Assembly: GCF_024448165.1 (NCBI RefSeq)
Contig: NZ_JAMOLN010000006.1
Location: 33,659 to 97,658, forward strand
Direction: 5' to 3'
From: Streptomyces longispororuber
Lineage (GTDB): Bacteria; Actinomycetota; Actinomycetes; Streptomycetales; Streptomycetaceae
DNA length: 64,000 bases
Below the pieces are notes generated by a model. It had not been told where the DNA came from and searched no databases. It saw only the letters and a list, made by a program, of their open reading frames with translations. Shown in pieces: positions 16,725 through 26,900 of the stretch. The position numbers and the translations under genes are program-made. Numbering within the stretch: position 1 is the stretch's first letter; every line of letters starts with the position of its first letter.

Positions 16725-17326
16725 GGCGGCCACACGCCGGGCTCCAGGATCCCCGACGCATAGGCGCGGGCGACCAGTTCGGTGCGGTTCGCCGCGCCCC
16801 ACCGCCGGGACAGCTGCCGCAGGTGGTAGGTGACGCCGTCGGTGGTCAGACCGGTCTCGCGCGCCGCCCTCGCGGTGGTCGCGCCCGCGGCGAGCAGCGC
16901 CAGGATCCGCTCCTCGTTGCGGTGCAGCGGCGTCCGGGCGGCGGCCGGACGCGGCGCGGACTCGCCGGTCACCCGCAGCATCACCAGCAGATCGGGCACC
17001 CCGTCCGGGGTGTCGCTCACCGGGCCGACGCTCAACTCGCCCCGCCGGTGCGTCCCGTCGGTGCCCTGCCAGGTCACCGACACCGTGTAGCGCGAGCGGC
17101 GACGCAGCTTCAGCGCCTGCCCGATCCGGTCGACCTGCGCCGCGTCCAGCGGCGGGAACAGGTCCAGCATGTCGCGGCCCTTGAGCCGCCCCGGAGTCGT
17201 CCCCCACTGGGCCGCCAGCGCGGCGTTCGCGAGCCGCACGATGCCGTACGGATCGCAGACCGCGACCGGCATCGGAATCCGGTCGAAGAGCACCATCGCG
17301 CGATTGCGCCACACCACCGCGTCCAC
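16664..17326 (-). CDS. PAS-LuxR transcriptional regulator next to the BM3-like P450
   Basis: A 220-residue regulator. A PAS-like sensor (FDRIPMPVAVCDPYGIVRLA through GELSVGPVSDTPDGVPDLL) precedes a LuxR-type helix-turn-helix (RNEERILALLAAGATTARAA, RETGLTTDGVTYHLRQLSRR). No kinase or receiver domain is present, so it senses a ligand or redox state directly. The GTG at 17326 follows AAGGGGTGCGG; an alternative ATG lies 10 codons inside. It is divergent from the P450-reductase gene across 166 bp and is the obvious candidate for its control. Confidence 0.8.
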   Translation of the reverse strand: MDAVVWRNRAMVLFDRIPMPVAVCDPYGIVRLANAALAAQWGTTPGRLKGRDMLDLFPPLDAAQVDRIGQALKLRRRSRYTVSVTWQGTDGTHRRGELSVGPVSDTPDGVPDLLVMLRVTGESAPRPAAARTPLHRNEERILALLAAGATTARAARETGLTTDGVTYHLRQLSRRWGAANRTELVARAYASGILEPGVWPPHVRSSMPGTGAPDGNPAAT

Positions 17327-17492
17327 CGCCGCACCCCTTCGCCCCGCGCCACCACGAACGGCCCGCGCGCACAACCCCGCCGCGCCGGTCGCCCCTACAC
17401 AATCATGTAGTGCGGCTGCGCCGACCGGCGGGGGAGCGGGACCAAGCTGGGAGCTGCCGATCCCCCCACCCGCGAAAGGCAGTTGCCGCACC

Positions 17493-20400
17493 ATGCACAA
17501 CTCCGCGCTGCTCCCGTCGCCCCCCACCGACGGTCCTCCGGTCATCGACATCTCCGCCACCGGTCCCGGCGCCGCTCCGCTGCAGCAGGTCATGGGCCTG
17601 ATGCGCACGCACGGCCCGGCCCTCGTGCGCCGGCTGCACGGCCGCGACGCCCTGTTCGTCGCCGACCTCGACCTGGTCACCGAACTCGCCGACGAATCCC
17701 GGTTCGCCAAGCACATCGGGCCCGCCCTGGAGAACGTCCGCGCGTTCGCCGCCGACGGCCTGTTCACCGCCTACAACGACGAACCGAACTGGGCCCGCGC
17801 CCACGACATCCTGATGCCCGCCTTCGCGCTCGGCTCGATGCGCACCTACCACCCGGTGATGTACCGGGTGGCCCGCCGGCTCGTCGACACCTGGGACCGC
17901 GCGGCCCGCGCAGGACGCCCCGTCGACGTGCCGGGCGACATGACCCGGATGACGCTCGACACCATCGGACTCGCCGGGTTCGGCTACGACTTCGGGTCGT
18001 TCGACGGCGACGAGCCGCACCCCTTCGTCGAGTCGATGGTCCGCTGCCTCGAATGGAGCATGAAGCGCCTCGCCCGCACCCCCGGCGGCGACTACGCGTC
18101 CGTCGACGCCGCCTTCCACGACGACGCCGGCTATCTGGCGCAGGTCGTCGACGACGTCATCAACGCCCGCGTACGGGGCGGCGAGCAGCACGCCGACGAC
18201 CTGCTCGGCCTGATGCTCACCGCCGATCACCCCCGGGACGGCGGCACGCTGGACACCGCCAACATCCGCAACCAGGTCATCACGTTCCTGATCGCCGGAC
18301 ACGAGACGACGTCCGGCGCGATGTCCTTCGCCCTGTACTACCTGGCCAAGAACCCGGCCGTCCTCGACCTCGTGCGCCGCGAGGTCGACGCGCTGTGGGG
18401 CGACACCGCGGACCCGGAGCCCGACTTCGACGAGGTCGGCCGGCTCACCTACACCCGGCAGGTCCTCAACGAGGCGCTGCGGCTGTGGCCCACCGCCGCC
18501 GCGTTCAGCCGCGAGGCCCGCGAGGACACCCTGCTCGGCGGCCGGATCCCGGTCCGCGCCGGACAGGGCGTGTCCGTGCTCGTGCCGATGCTGCACCGGC
18601 AGCCCGTCTGGGGCGACAACCCCGAGCGCTTCGACCCCGGCCGGTTCACGCCCGAGGCCGAGGCGGCCCGGTCCGCGCACGCGTTCAAACCGTTCGGCAC
18701 CGGTGAACGGGCTTGTATCGGGAGGCAGTTCGCGCTCCACGAGGCGACCATGCTGCTCGCCATGCTGGTGCACCGCTACCGGCTGAACGACCACGCCGAC
18801 TACCGGCTCACGGTGAAGGAGACCCTCACCATGAAGCCGGACGGGTTCACCCTCGCGCTCGCCCCGCGCACCCCGGCCGACCGCCGGCACGGCGCCCTGC
18901 CCGGCCACGCGGCCCGCGGCGAACAGGACGCCGACACCGCGGAGCTGCCGGTCCGGGTCCGCCCCGGCACCCGCGCCCTGGTCCTGCACGGCAGCAACTA
19001 CGGCACCTGCCGCGACCTGGCGGGCCGGCTCGCCGACGAGGCCGCGGCGATCGGCTGTGCCACGGACGTCGCACCCCTCGACGCCTACGCGGACGGCCTG
19101 CCCACGGACCGCCCCGTGGTGGTCGTCGCCGCCTCCTACAACGGCCAACCCACCGACGACGCGCGCGAGTTCGTGGCCTCCCTCGACCGGGACGCGCACG
19201 ACGGCACGGTCTACGCCGTCCTCGGCGTCGGCGACCGCAACTGGGCGGCCACCTACCAGCACGTCCCCACCCGGATCGACGAGCGCCTCGCCGCGGGCGG
19301 CGCCGAGCGGCTCTGCGAGCGCGCCGCCGCCGACGCCTCCGGGGACCTGAACGGCACCGTCCGCACCTTCACCGCCCGGCTGCGGGCCGCCCTCCTGGAG
19401 CGGTACGGCGACCCCGACGCCATCGACGCCGGGCCCGCGCCCACCGCCGCGTACGAGGTCAGGGAGATCTCCGGAAGCCCGCTCGACGCGGCCGCCGCCC
19501 GGCACGGCCTCGTGCCGCTCACCGTCACCGAGGCGTACGACCTCACGGCCGCCGACCACCCCCGCACCAAGCGGTTCGTGCGCCTCGCCCTGCCCGCCGG
19601 GACCATGTACCGCAGCGGAGACCATCTCACCGTGCTGCCCGCCCAGGACCCGGCCCTCGTGGCGCGGGTGACGGCGGCCCTCGGCCTCGACCCCGACGCG
19701 GTTCTGGACATCCGCGCCGCCCGGCCGCGCCGCGACGGACTGGCCGTCGACCGACCCCTGACGGTCCGTGAACTTCTCACCCATCACGTGGAGTTGCAGC
19801 ACCGACCGAGCGCCGCCGACGTCGCCGTGCTGGCCGCGGCGAACCCGTGCCCGCCCGAGGCCGCCGCGCTGAAGGCCCTGCCGGACGGCGACCCGCGCAC
19901 CTTCGTCGAGCTGATCGAGGGCCACCCGGCGCTGCGTGGCGCCCTCGGCTGGGGTCAACTCCTGGAGCTGCTGCCGCCGTTGCGGCCCCGTCACTACTCG
20001 GTCTCCTCCAGCCCCGCCCTGCTGCCGGACCACGTCGACCTCATGGTGTCCGTCCTCGACGCGCCCGCCGCCTCCGGCAACGGCCGCTTCCGGGGTATTG
20101 GTTCCGGCCACCTGGCCGCACTGCGGCCCGGCGACACCGTCCTCGGCCGCATCCAGCCCTGCCGGGACGCCTTCCGCATCCGGCCCGACGCGCCCGGACC
20201 CGTCATCATGGTCGCGGCGGGCACCGGGCTCGCCCCGTTCCGCGCCGCCGTCGCCGAGCGCGGCACCGGACTCCCGGCCGCCCTCCTCTACTTCGGCTGC
20301 GACCACCCGGACAAGGACTTCCTGCACGCCGACGAACTGCGCGCCGCCGACGCCGCCGGAACGATCTCGCTGCGGCCCGTGTTCAGCGACGCACCCGTCG

Positions 20401-20642
20401 ACGGACACGCCTTCGTGCAGCACCGGATCGCCGCCGATGGCCAGGAGGTCTGGCACCTGCTCGACGCGGGCGCCACCGTGTACGTGTGCGGCGACGGCGC
20501 CCGCATGGCACCCGGCGTACGGGCCGCGTTCCGCGACCTGTACCGCGCCCGCACCGAGGGCGCGGACGAGAGCGCCGCCGAGCGGTGGCTGTCCGCGCTC
20601 GTCGCCGAAGGCCGCTACGTGGAGGACGTCTACGGAGGCTGA
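17493..20642 (+). CDS. Self-sufficient cytochrome P450/NADPH-P450 reductase (P450 BM3-like)
   Basis: A 1049-residue soluble fatty-acid-hydroxylase-type flavocytochrome, the same length as P450 BM3. Heme domain ~1-460: I-helix TFLIAGHETTSGAMSFALYY and heme loop GTGERACIGRQFALHEAT with Cys at about 408. FMN domain ~485-640: LVLHGSNYGTCRDLAGRLAD. FAD/NADPH reductase ~665-1049: LRPRHYSVSSSP, VIMVAAGTGLAPFRAAV, VYVCGDGARMAPGV and the end GRYVEDVYGG. Every landmark needed to pass NADPH electrons through FAD and FMN to heme is present. The ATG at 17493 is preferred; the frame extends upstream but only through intergenic sequence. Probably regulated by the divergent PAS-LuxR gene. Confidence 0.96.
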   Translation: MHNSALLPSPPTDGPPVIDISATGPGAAPLQQVMGLMRTHGPALVRRLHGRDALFVADLDLVTELADESRFAKHIGPALENVRAFAADGLFTAYNDEPNWARAHDILMPAFALGSMRTYHPVMYRVARRLVDTWDRAARAGRPVDVPGDMTRMTLDTIGLAGFGYDFGSFDGDEPHPFVESMVRCLEWSMKRLARTPGGDYASVDAAFHDDAGYLAQVVDDVINARVRGGEQHADDLLGLMLTADHPRDGGTLDTANIRNQVITFLIAGHETTSGAMSFALYYLAKNPAVLDLVRREVDALWGDTADPEPDFDEVGRLTYTRQVLNEALRLWPTAAAFSREAREDTLLGGRIPVRAGQGVSVLVPMLHRQPVWGDNPERFDPGRFTPEAEAARSAHAFKPFGTGERACIGRQFALHEATMLLAMLVHRYRLNDHADYRLTVKETLTMKPDGFTLALAPRTPADRRHGALPGHAARGEQDADTAELPVRVRPGTRALVLHGSNYGTCRDLAGRLADEAAAIGCATDVAPLDAYADGLPTDRPVVVVAASYNGQPTDDAREFVASLDRDAHDGTVYAVLGVGDRNWAATYQHVPTRIDERLAAGGAERLCERAAADASGDLNGTVRTFTARLRAALLERYGDPDAIDAGPAPTAAYEVREISGSPLDAAAARHGLVPLTVTEAYDLTAADHPRTKRFVRLALPAGTMYRSGDHLTVLPAQDPALVARVTAALGLDPDAVLDIRAARPRRDGLAVDRPLTVRELLTHHVELQHRPSAADVAVLAAANPCPPEAAALKALPDGDPRTFVELIEGHPALRGALGWGQLLELLPPLRPRHYSVSSSPALLPDHVDLMVSVLDAPAASGNGRFRGIGSGHLAALRPGDTVLGRIQPCRDAFRIRPDAPGPVIMVAAGTGLAPFRAAVAERGTGLPAALLYFGCDHPDKDFLHADELRAADAAGTISLRPVFSDAPVDGHAFVQHRIAADGQEVWHLLDAGATVYVCGDGARMAPGVRAAFRDLYRARTEGADESAAERWLSALVAEGRYVEDVYGG

Positions 20643-20660
20643 ACCACCGCACCCGAGGTG

Positions 20661-21089
20661 TCAGTTCGCCCCGATGTCCGCGCTCAGCCAGTGCTCCGGA
20701 TGCAGCTCGACGAGGACCAGACCCTCGGGGCCGTAGCTGCGGAACGTGTTGTCCACGTACGTGGCGAGCACGTCCGCGGGCAGATAGCGGCCGGCGACCT
20801 CCTCCAGGTCGCCGGCCGTCGCCGTGCGCAGCGTCACCGGGCCCTCCGCCGAGACGTACCGGTACGTGGGCTCGACGCGCTGCACCAGGAACGAGCAGCG
20901 CCCGGCCGCCGCCAGCAGGTGCGCCTTGCGGCTGTCGCGCCCGGTGACGGCACGGATCGCGCCGCCTGGCCGGTACGCGTACCAGATCGGTACGTTGAGG
21001 GGTCCCCGCCCACCCCGGTCGTCGACGGCGACGGACGCCGGATGCGTACCGGCGAGGAACTCCTCGCGCTGGTCCTGTGTAAGCGGCAT
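20661..21089 (-). CDS. Pyridoxamine 5'-phosphate oxidase-family (split-barrel) protein
   Basis: A 142-residue split-barrel flavin/deazaflavin-binding protein. Typical pieces are HPASVAVDDRGGRGPLNVPI, then IWYAYRPGGAIRAVTGRDSR, KAHLLAAAGRCSFLVQ and the end LVLVELHPEHWLSADIGAN. Members bind FMN or F420 and reduce or oxidise small molecules; Streptomyces has many F420-type paralogues, and FMN versus F420 cannot be settled by eye. It is convergent with the P450-reductase gene, ending 18 bp away, with no proven link. Confidence 0.8.
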   Translation of the reverse strand: MPLTQDQREEFLAGTHPASVAVDDRGGRGPLNVPIWYAYRPGGAIRAVTGRDSRKAHLLAAAGRCSFLVQRVEPTYRYVSAEGPVTLRTATAGDLEEVAGRYLPADVLATYVDNTFRSYGPEGLVLVELHPEHWLSADIGAN

Positions 21090-21408
21090 GAACTCCCCTG
21101 GGGCTGTCGGCCGTGGGACCGGCCTGGTGGGTGTGGGCCTGCTCGGCGGGTGTCCGCGGCTCCCGGCCGGTCCTGATCGGATTCAGGTCCGCGGCCCCGT
21201 CGAGCCGAGCGATCTCCCCGCAGCGGCCCACGCTGCCCGGCTCCGGCCGGCACGTCCCTGGCCGGCGGGCACGTACCGGGTTCCGGTGCTCATGATTCCG
21301 TTGTACCGGCGCCGCCCGCCCGCCGCACGCGGGCGTACGGCCCGACGGTTCCGGAGCGTGACGATCACCGAATCGCGGGATCGCCGCGGAGGGCCCAGAA
21401 TCAGACAC
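21090..21408. other. 319-bp region with no convincing gene
   Basis: Between the split-barrel gene (leftward) and a small membrane protein (rightward), so it should hold two divergent promoters. A short leftward frame (21183-21293) has an ATG and a weak GGA but mixed codon use, and no motif or strong ribosome site. I could not pick out clear -35/-10 boxes or a repeat. Confidence 0.5.
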
Positions 21409-21645
21409 ATGTCCTTTTTGTCCGCGGGTGTGACGTGGCTCGGACTGGGTCTCACGGTCGGCACGGCCGGACTGGTGACCTACGGTCTCGCGGTACTGCC
21501 GTGCTCGGCGGCGGTCCGTCAGGAGGACGCCGAACTGGCCTGCCGGCCGGCCCGGCGCACGGCGCTGGCCCTGGGGGCCCTGGGGGTCGCGGCGCTGCTG
21601 GTGGGCACCGTGCTCCTGGTGCTCCATGCGACGGAGTTCGGCTGA
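21409..21645 (+). CDS. Small two-helix membrane protein
   Basis: A 78-residue protein with two predicted membrane helices: SAGVTWLGLGLTVGTAGLVT near the N-terminus and ALALGALGVAALLVGTVLLV near the C-terminus. A short loop (VRQEDAELACRPARR) joins them, so both ends should face the same side. It begins MSFLSAG and ends LHATEFG. I know no function. A strong terminator follows. Confidence 0.6.
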   Translation: MSFLSAGVTWLGLGLTVGTAGLVTYGLAVLPCSAAVRQEDAELACRPARRTALALGALGVAALLVGTVLLVLHATEFG

Positions 21646-21650
21646 GCGGC

Positions 21651-21679
21651 CCGCAGCCGCGCGCTCGGCGCGGCTGCGG
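21651..21679. terminator. Bidirectional terminator between convergent genes
   Basis: CCGCAGCCGCGC (21651-21662) and GCGCGGCTGCGG (21668-21679) form a perfect 12-bp GC-rich stem with a 5-base loop, midway between the ends of the small membrane-protein and VOC genes. There is no U-tract, as is usual in Streptomyces. Confidence 0.75.
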
Positions 21680-21688
21680 CCCGACGGC

Positions 21689-22078
21689 TCAGCTGTCGCC
21701 GCCCCCGTAGGGGCGGGTGATGACCTCCATGCCGTGTCCGGCCGGGTCCATGAAGTACACGCCGCGACCGCCGTCGTTGTGGTTGATCTCGCCCGGCTGC
21801 TTGCCGTGCGGATCGGCGTAGTACGTGAGCCCGGCGTCCTTGATGCGGGCGAAGACGCCGTCGAACTCCTCCTCGGTGACGAGGAAGGCGTAGTGCTGCA
21901 TCACGATGGACTCGGCCGGGATGGACGCGAAGTCGAGCGTCACGCCGTTGCTGAGGTCTAGGGCGACGAAGGGGCCCCACTCGGCTCCGACCTTGAGCCC
22001 GAGGATGTGCGCCAGGAATGCGGCGGATTCCCGGTTGTCCCGGGCGTGAACGATGGTGTGGTTGAGCTGAACTGCCAC
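21689..22078 (-). CDS. VOC family (glyoxalase-like) protein
   Basis: A 129-residue protein of two paired beta-alpha-beta-beta-beta modules. Metal-ligand candidates are the His in QLNHTIVHARDN, the His in VMQHYAFLV, and the Glu in PAGHGMEVITRPYG near the end. Members are glyoxalases, dioxygenases or resistance proteins; which one applies here cannot be decided. The GTG at 22078 is chosen because GGAGG lies 9 bases before it; an upstream frame from 22141 has no site. Confidence 0.8.
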   Translation of the reverse strand: MAVQLNHTIVHARDNRESAAFLAHILGLKVGAEWGPFVALDLSNGVTLDFASIPAESIVMQHYAFLVTEEEFDGVFARIKDAGLTYYADPHGKQPGEINHNDGGRGVYFMDPAGHGMEVITRPYGGGDS

Positions 22079-22201
22079 GATGGATTGCCTCCAGAAGGCA
22101 ACTCCGGCACCTCCATGCCTCACCCGGTCGGTGACCGGCACGCGATGCTGCCGGGGATTTTAAGCACACGGCGGGGTCGCGGGCCAGTCGGTTTCCGGCA
22201 A

Positions 22202-22843
22202 TCAGCCCCGCACGGCCGCGGCGCTCCGGGCCGTCTCGCTGCGGTAGGTGTGGCCGAGCTGGGGGCCCAGACCGAAGTAGTGCCGGAAGTTGTAGACGAG
22301 CGGGCTCCAGGCGACCGGGTCGATGTGGTCGGTGCCGGGGACGACGATGTCGGCGGTGGCGTGCACCTCCAGCACGGACGTCTCCACGATCAGGAAGGCG
22401 CCGCCCGCGTCGGGGCGGACGTCCACCGCCCGCGCCTCCAGTTGCAGCGGGCACTCGGCGACGCGCGGCGGGCGCACCGCGACGGACGGCTGCGGGGTCA
22501 GGCCCGCCGCACCGAACTTGTCCGGCTCGTAGCGGCAGCCCCGCGGCTTCGAGGCGGGGACCGGGTCGCGCCCGGTCAGCGGGGCGAGCCGCTCCACCGC
22601 CTCCCACTGGCCGGGACCCGGCAGACTGACGACCACGTCGGGGCGGGCGGCGAGGTTGCGGGCGCTCTGGCCGTCGGCGCCGAGGCCGAGCACGACCGTG
22701 CGCCCGAGCGCCCACGCCGAGGACATCGGGGCCAGGTTGAAGGTGCCGTCCGCGTTCTCCGTCGACAGGAGAGCCACCGGCGTGCCGAAGTAGAGGATGC
22801 TCGGCTCGACGGTCAGGTGGGGGAGGTGAGTTGTGCTGGTCAT
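22202..22843 (-). CDS. Flavin reductase-like (FMN-binding split barrel) protein
   Basis: A 213-residue protein of the flavin-reductase-like/DIM6 group. The FMN-binding part is YFGTPVALLSTENADGTFNL then APMSSAWALGRTVVLGLG; the second half has CPLQLEARAVDVRPDAGGAF and LIVETSVLEVHA. Such proteins reduce flavins with NAD(P)H or bind FMN themselves. The ATG at 22843 is used; the frame to 23146 is antisense to the regulator. It lies 71 bp downstream of the TrmB-like regulator on the same strand and may share its transcript. Confidence 0.8.
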   Translation of the reverse strand: MTSTTHLPHLTVEPSILYFGTPVALLSTENADGTFNLAPMSSAWALGRTVVLGLGADGQSARNLAARPDVVVSLPGPGQWEAVERLAPLTGRDPVPASKPRGCRYEPDKFGAAGLTPQPSVAVRPPRVAECPLQLEARAVDVRPDAGGAFLIVETSVLEVHATADIVVPGTDHIDPVAWSPLVYNFRHYFGLGPQLGHTYRSETARSAAAVRG

Positions 22844-22914
22844 GGCCGGAGCGTAGGCAGCGATCGGTTCGGCACCCGCCGAACCGTGCCCGCCGAACCG
22901 TGCCCGCCCGGCCG

Positions 22915-23865
22915 TCAGAGCCACCCGCGGCGCTGCGCGATCACCCCCGCCTGGAACCGGTTGGACGCGCCGAGCAGCTGATGCAGCCGGCTGGTGCGGC
23001 GGCGCATCGTCCGCACCGACCAGCCGAGCTGACGGGCGATCGCCTCGTCCTTCAACCCGCTGACCAGCAGCGACAGCATCAGCCTGTCGTCCTCGTCGAG
23101 CGGCCCCTCGGCGGGCGCGTCGAGCGGCTCGGCGACGCGCCAGCACAGTTCCCAGTGGTCGATCAGCGTGTCCAGGAGCGCGGACGGACGGATCACCGCG
23201 GCCCGCACCTCGGACGACAGGGTGAGGGAGAGCGGCATCAGCGCCACCCGGTCGTCGGCGATCGCCAGCTTCACCCGCAGCCCCGGCAGCACCCGGGCCT
23301 GCTCACCGAGGCCGACCAGCCGGCGGATGTCGTCCAGGACGCCCGGCCACTCCAGTGCCTCGGGCGCGTACACCGCGCGGTAGCTGATGCCCTCCGCCAG
23401 CGCCGTCTCCTCGACGGGGTTCGCCGTCGTCAGCGCGTACGGCGGCCGGTCCAGGGTGCGCACCTCGTCCCGCGCCTCCTGCTGGAGCCGGACGAACCAG
23501 CGGCCGAGCGCCTCGCTGCCGTGCACGATCTCGACCTCCTCGCCGCCGCCGTGCCGGCCCGCGGTGAAGAGCCGGGACAGTTCGGCCGCGGTGGACCTGA
23601 CCCGGTCGAGCTCCGCCGACCGCGTGCGGATCAGGGCGTCCACCGCGTGCTCCGGGTCGATCGCCGCGTACCGCCGCCGGGTCCCGGAGAGCCGTCCGAC
23701 CAGACCCAGGTCGTGCAGCCGGGCGAGGGCCCGGCCCACCCGGTCCGCGGAGCACGCCAGTTCGTCGGCGAGCTGTCCGGGCGACGCCGCCTCACGCGTG
23801 AGCAGGGCGCGGTAAACGGCCTCGTCGAAGGGGTCGACGCCGACGGCGGAGAGCTGTTCGGTCAT
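22915..23865 (-). CDS. TrmB/LuxR-type transcriptional regulator
   Basis: A 316-residue regulator of a type abundant in Streptomyces. The N-terminal winged helix resembles TrmB (EAVYRALLTREAASPGQLAD then LACSADRVGRALARLHDLG); the middle is a phospholipase-D-like effector region (ALGRWFVRLQQEARDEVRTL); the C-terminal helix-turn-helix is LuxR-like (AIARQLGWSVRTMRRRTSRL). The ATG at 23865 is preferred over one 18 bp upstream. It is divergent from the giant secreted subtilase with 91 bp between them, an arrangement seen for many secreted proteases in the genus. Confidence 0.85.
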   Translation of the reverse strand: MTEQLSAVGVDPFDEAVYRALLTREAASPGQLADELACSADRVGRALARLHDLGLVGRLSGTRRRYAAIDPEHAVDALIRTRSAELDRVRSTAAELSRLFTAGRHGGGEEVEIVHGSEALGRWFVRLQQEARDEVRTLDRPPYALTTANPVEETALAEGISYRAVYAPEALEWPGVLDDIRRLVGLGEQARVLPGLRVKLAIADDRVALMPLSLTLSSEVRAAVIRPSALLDTLIDHWELCWRVAEPLDAPAEGPLDEDDRLMLSLLVSGLKDEAIARQLGWSVRTMRRRTSRLHQLLGASNRFQAGVIAQRRGWL

Positions 23866-23956
23866 TCCGGGATCCTGGCCCATGTGTGCCACAGGCAGCA
23901 ATGGGCCGTCGCGAATCGTTGTGCCGACGTGGTCGGCGCGACTACCAACTCCCTCT

Positions 23957-26900
23957 ATGGGGAACCACATACGACACACACGTCACGGCGTCCGAAGACC
24001 TCTGCACGCCGCACTGACCGCCGCCGTGCTCGGCGGCCTGCTCTCCGCGACACCCGTGGCACAGGCGGCCGACACACCCGGGCGCACCCGTGTCATCGTC
24101 GAACTCGACGGTGCCACGGCGCTGCAGGCGCCGGCGGGCCCCGCCCGCGACGCGCGGACCGCCGACGTCCGCGCGGCCCGCGAGAGGATCGACACCCGGC
24201 AGGACGCCGTCCTCGACGCGGCGCGGGACGCGGGCGCCGCCCCGACGTCCGTACGCCGCATGGGGCTTGCCCTGAACGCGGTCGCCATGACCGTCGACCA
24301 GGACGCCCTGGCCCGGCTGCGGACCCTGCCCGGCGTGCGGTCCGTCGTCCCCGACGCCCGCGTCAAGGTGCAGGCCACCGAAGCCCATGACCTCGTCGGG
24401 CTGCCGAAGGTCTGGGACCGCCCCGCCCCCGGCGGCGGGAAGGTCACCGGCCGGGGCACGACCGTCGCCGTCATCGACTCGGGCGTCGACTACACCCACC
24501 CCGACCTGGGCGGCGGCATCGGCGAGGGCCACAAGGTCGTCGGCGGCCACGACTTCGTCAACCACGACGACGACCCGATGGACGACAACGCCCACGGGAC
24601 CCACGTCGCCGGCATCATCGCCGCGAAGGCGGCCGGACCGGGCGGCGTGACGGGCGCGGCGCCGGACGCCCGGCTCCTCGCGTACAAGGTCATGGACGCC
24701 GACGGGTACGGCGAGACCTCCGCGATCGTCGCCGGCATCGAGGCCGCGATCGACCCGGCCAACCCGCACCGCGCCGACGTCATCAACCTCAGCATCGGCG
24801 GCCCCGGCGACGGCGGCGACCCGCTCGGCCGGGCCGCCACCGCGGCCGTCGACGCGGGCGTCGTGGTCGTGGCCTCCGCGGGCAACGAGGGACCGGGCCC
24901 GTACACGGTCGGCTCGCCCGCGGCGGCCCCCGGCGTCCTCGCCGTCGGCGCCTCCACCAGCGGTGTCGCCGTACCCGAACTCCGCGTCGAGGGGCAGCGG
25001 GAGACCCTGGAGACCTATCGCGGGCTCGTCTCCGCCAACCCGGCGGACGCGCCCGCGACCGGCGGCCTCGTCGACATCGGCATGGGCACCCCGGACGACT
25101 GGGAACGCGCCGGTGACGTGCGCGGCAAGGTGCTCCTCTACGCGTTCCCGCCCGCCCGCGGCGCCGAGGACCCGGTGTACCCCGAGGACCTCGCCGTGTA
25201 CGAGGAGGCCGAGAAGCGCGGTGCGATCGCCCTCGTCGGCGGCGCCGCGGCCGGTGGCGGACCCGTCGTCGCGGGCCGCCCCGACGTGGCACCCCGGCGG
25301 CGCGGCGACGGGGTGCCCGTGCCCGCCGACAGCGCCCGGCGCCTCACCGGCCTCGACGACGGTCCGCGCCTGGGCCACCTCGTCGTCACCGGCGTCGACC
25401 GCATCCAGGGCCAGGAACTCACCGAACTCGCCGCGCAGAACGTGAAGTTGACGCTCAGCGGGCGGGACTCCGGCGACCAGATCGCCTCGTTCTCGTCCCG
25501 CGGCCCCGACCAGGGGCTCCGCCTGAAGCCCGACCTCGTCGCGCCGGGCGTGGAGATCCGCTCGACCGTGCCCCGGTCCGTCGTGCCCTCCGGGGCCTGG
25601 CGGATGTCCGGCACGTCGATGGCGTCCCCGCTCGTCGCGGGCTCCGCCGCCCTGCTGCGCCAGCTCCACCCGGACCGCGACGCCCGGGAGATCGGCGCCG
25701 AGCTGACCGGAGCGGCCCACCGCCTCAAGGAGGTCGAGACCATCGCCCAGGGCGCGGGCCGCCTCGACGTGGCGGCGGCCGCCGACGCCCGCCTCACCGC
25801 GTCCCCGGCGACCGTCTCGCTCGGCCTCGCCGACCTGGGCGGCCCCCGGGTCACCGCCTCGCGCACCGTCACGCTCCACAACAGCGGGAAGCAGGCGGTC
25901 ACCGGCACCGTCCGCGTCGACGGCGAAGCGGCGCGGGTGACGCCCGGCCGGGTCACCGTCCCCGCGGGCGGCACCGCCACGGTGCGCCTCACCCTGGACG
26001 CCCCGCGGCCCGCCACGACGACGCACTTCTCCGGCGCCGTCACGGTCACCGGTCCGGACGGTCCCGCGCTGACCGTGCCCTACCTCCTCGAAGCGGCCCC
26101 GCTCGCGGTGGACGTCACCCCCGACCCGTCGTCCGGGGCGAGCACGGCCTACGTGTACACCCCGGCCGGGCTCGCCGGTCCGCCGGTCCTGACGGTCGAC
26201 CCGCCGCGCGGCCGCACGTACACGACGAAGACCCGGGCCACGGCCGACCCGCGCTACTTCGCCGCCGACCTCACGGGCAGCGCCCCCGGCACCTACCGGG
26301 TCACCGCGCGCGCCACGGCCACCGGCGGCCAACGCCAGTACGGCGCGGGCGGGTTCGAGGTCACCCCGGCGGACGCCCACGGTCAGCGGTGGCAGCCGGT
26401 CGGCCCCAACAGCGCCGACGGACTGCTCACCCTCGCCCCCGGCGCGGACCGGCAGGCCGTCATGACGCAGTCCGGCAAGTCCGGCGCGTGGCTCACCACG
26501 GACGCCGGGAAGACCTGGACCGAGCGCGGCCGCACCCCGTTCACCGGCGCCGCCACCGACGAGCCGTCGCTGGTCGTCGACGCCCACGACCCGGACCGCT
26601 GGTGGTCCGCCATGGGCGCCTTCTCCTGGTCGGTCAACGCGGGCGGCATCCTGCGCACCACCGACCGCGGCAGGACCTGGGAGCGGCTCGACGTCCCCGA
26701 CGCCGGCTACACGGACCTCGTCGCCGACGCCGACACCCGCGTGCTCGTCGCGGCGACCGCGGAGGGCACGCTGCTCGTCAGCCGGGACGGCGGAGACAGC
26801 TGGCACGCCGAGGACCTCGGACTGCCGGCCGACGTGCTGCACGTCGCCATGGGCGGCGACGACCTGTACGCCTGGGCCGGGCGCACCCTGTGGGCCGTGC

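Noticed and set aside
15033..17402. A 789-codon frame suggesting a regulator fused to the ECM4-type reductase
   Set aside because: The GTG at 16040 with GGAAGGAGC marks the true start; the upstream part overlaps the well-coded SRPBCC and PAS-LuxR genes.
17403..20456. A 1017-codon open frame antisense to the P450-reductase gene
   Set aside because: The opposite strand encodes an intact BM3-like protein; the antisense translation is low-complexity Gly/Val/Arg sequence.
21183..21293. A 36-codon leftward ORF in the 21.1-21.4 kb gap
   Set aside because: Weak ribosome site, mixed codon bias and no recognisable family; not enough to call a gene.
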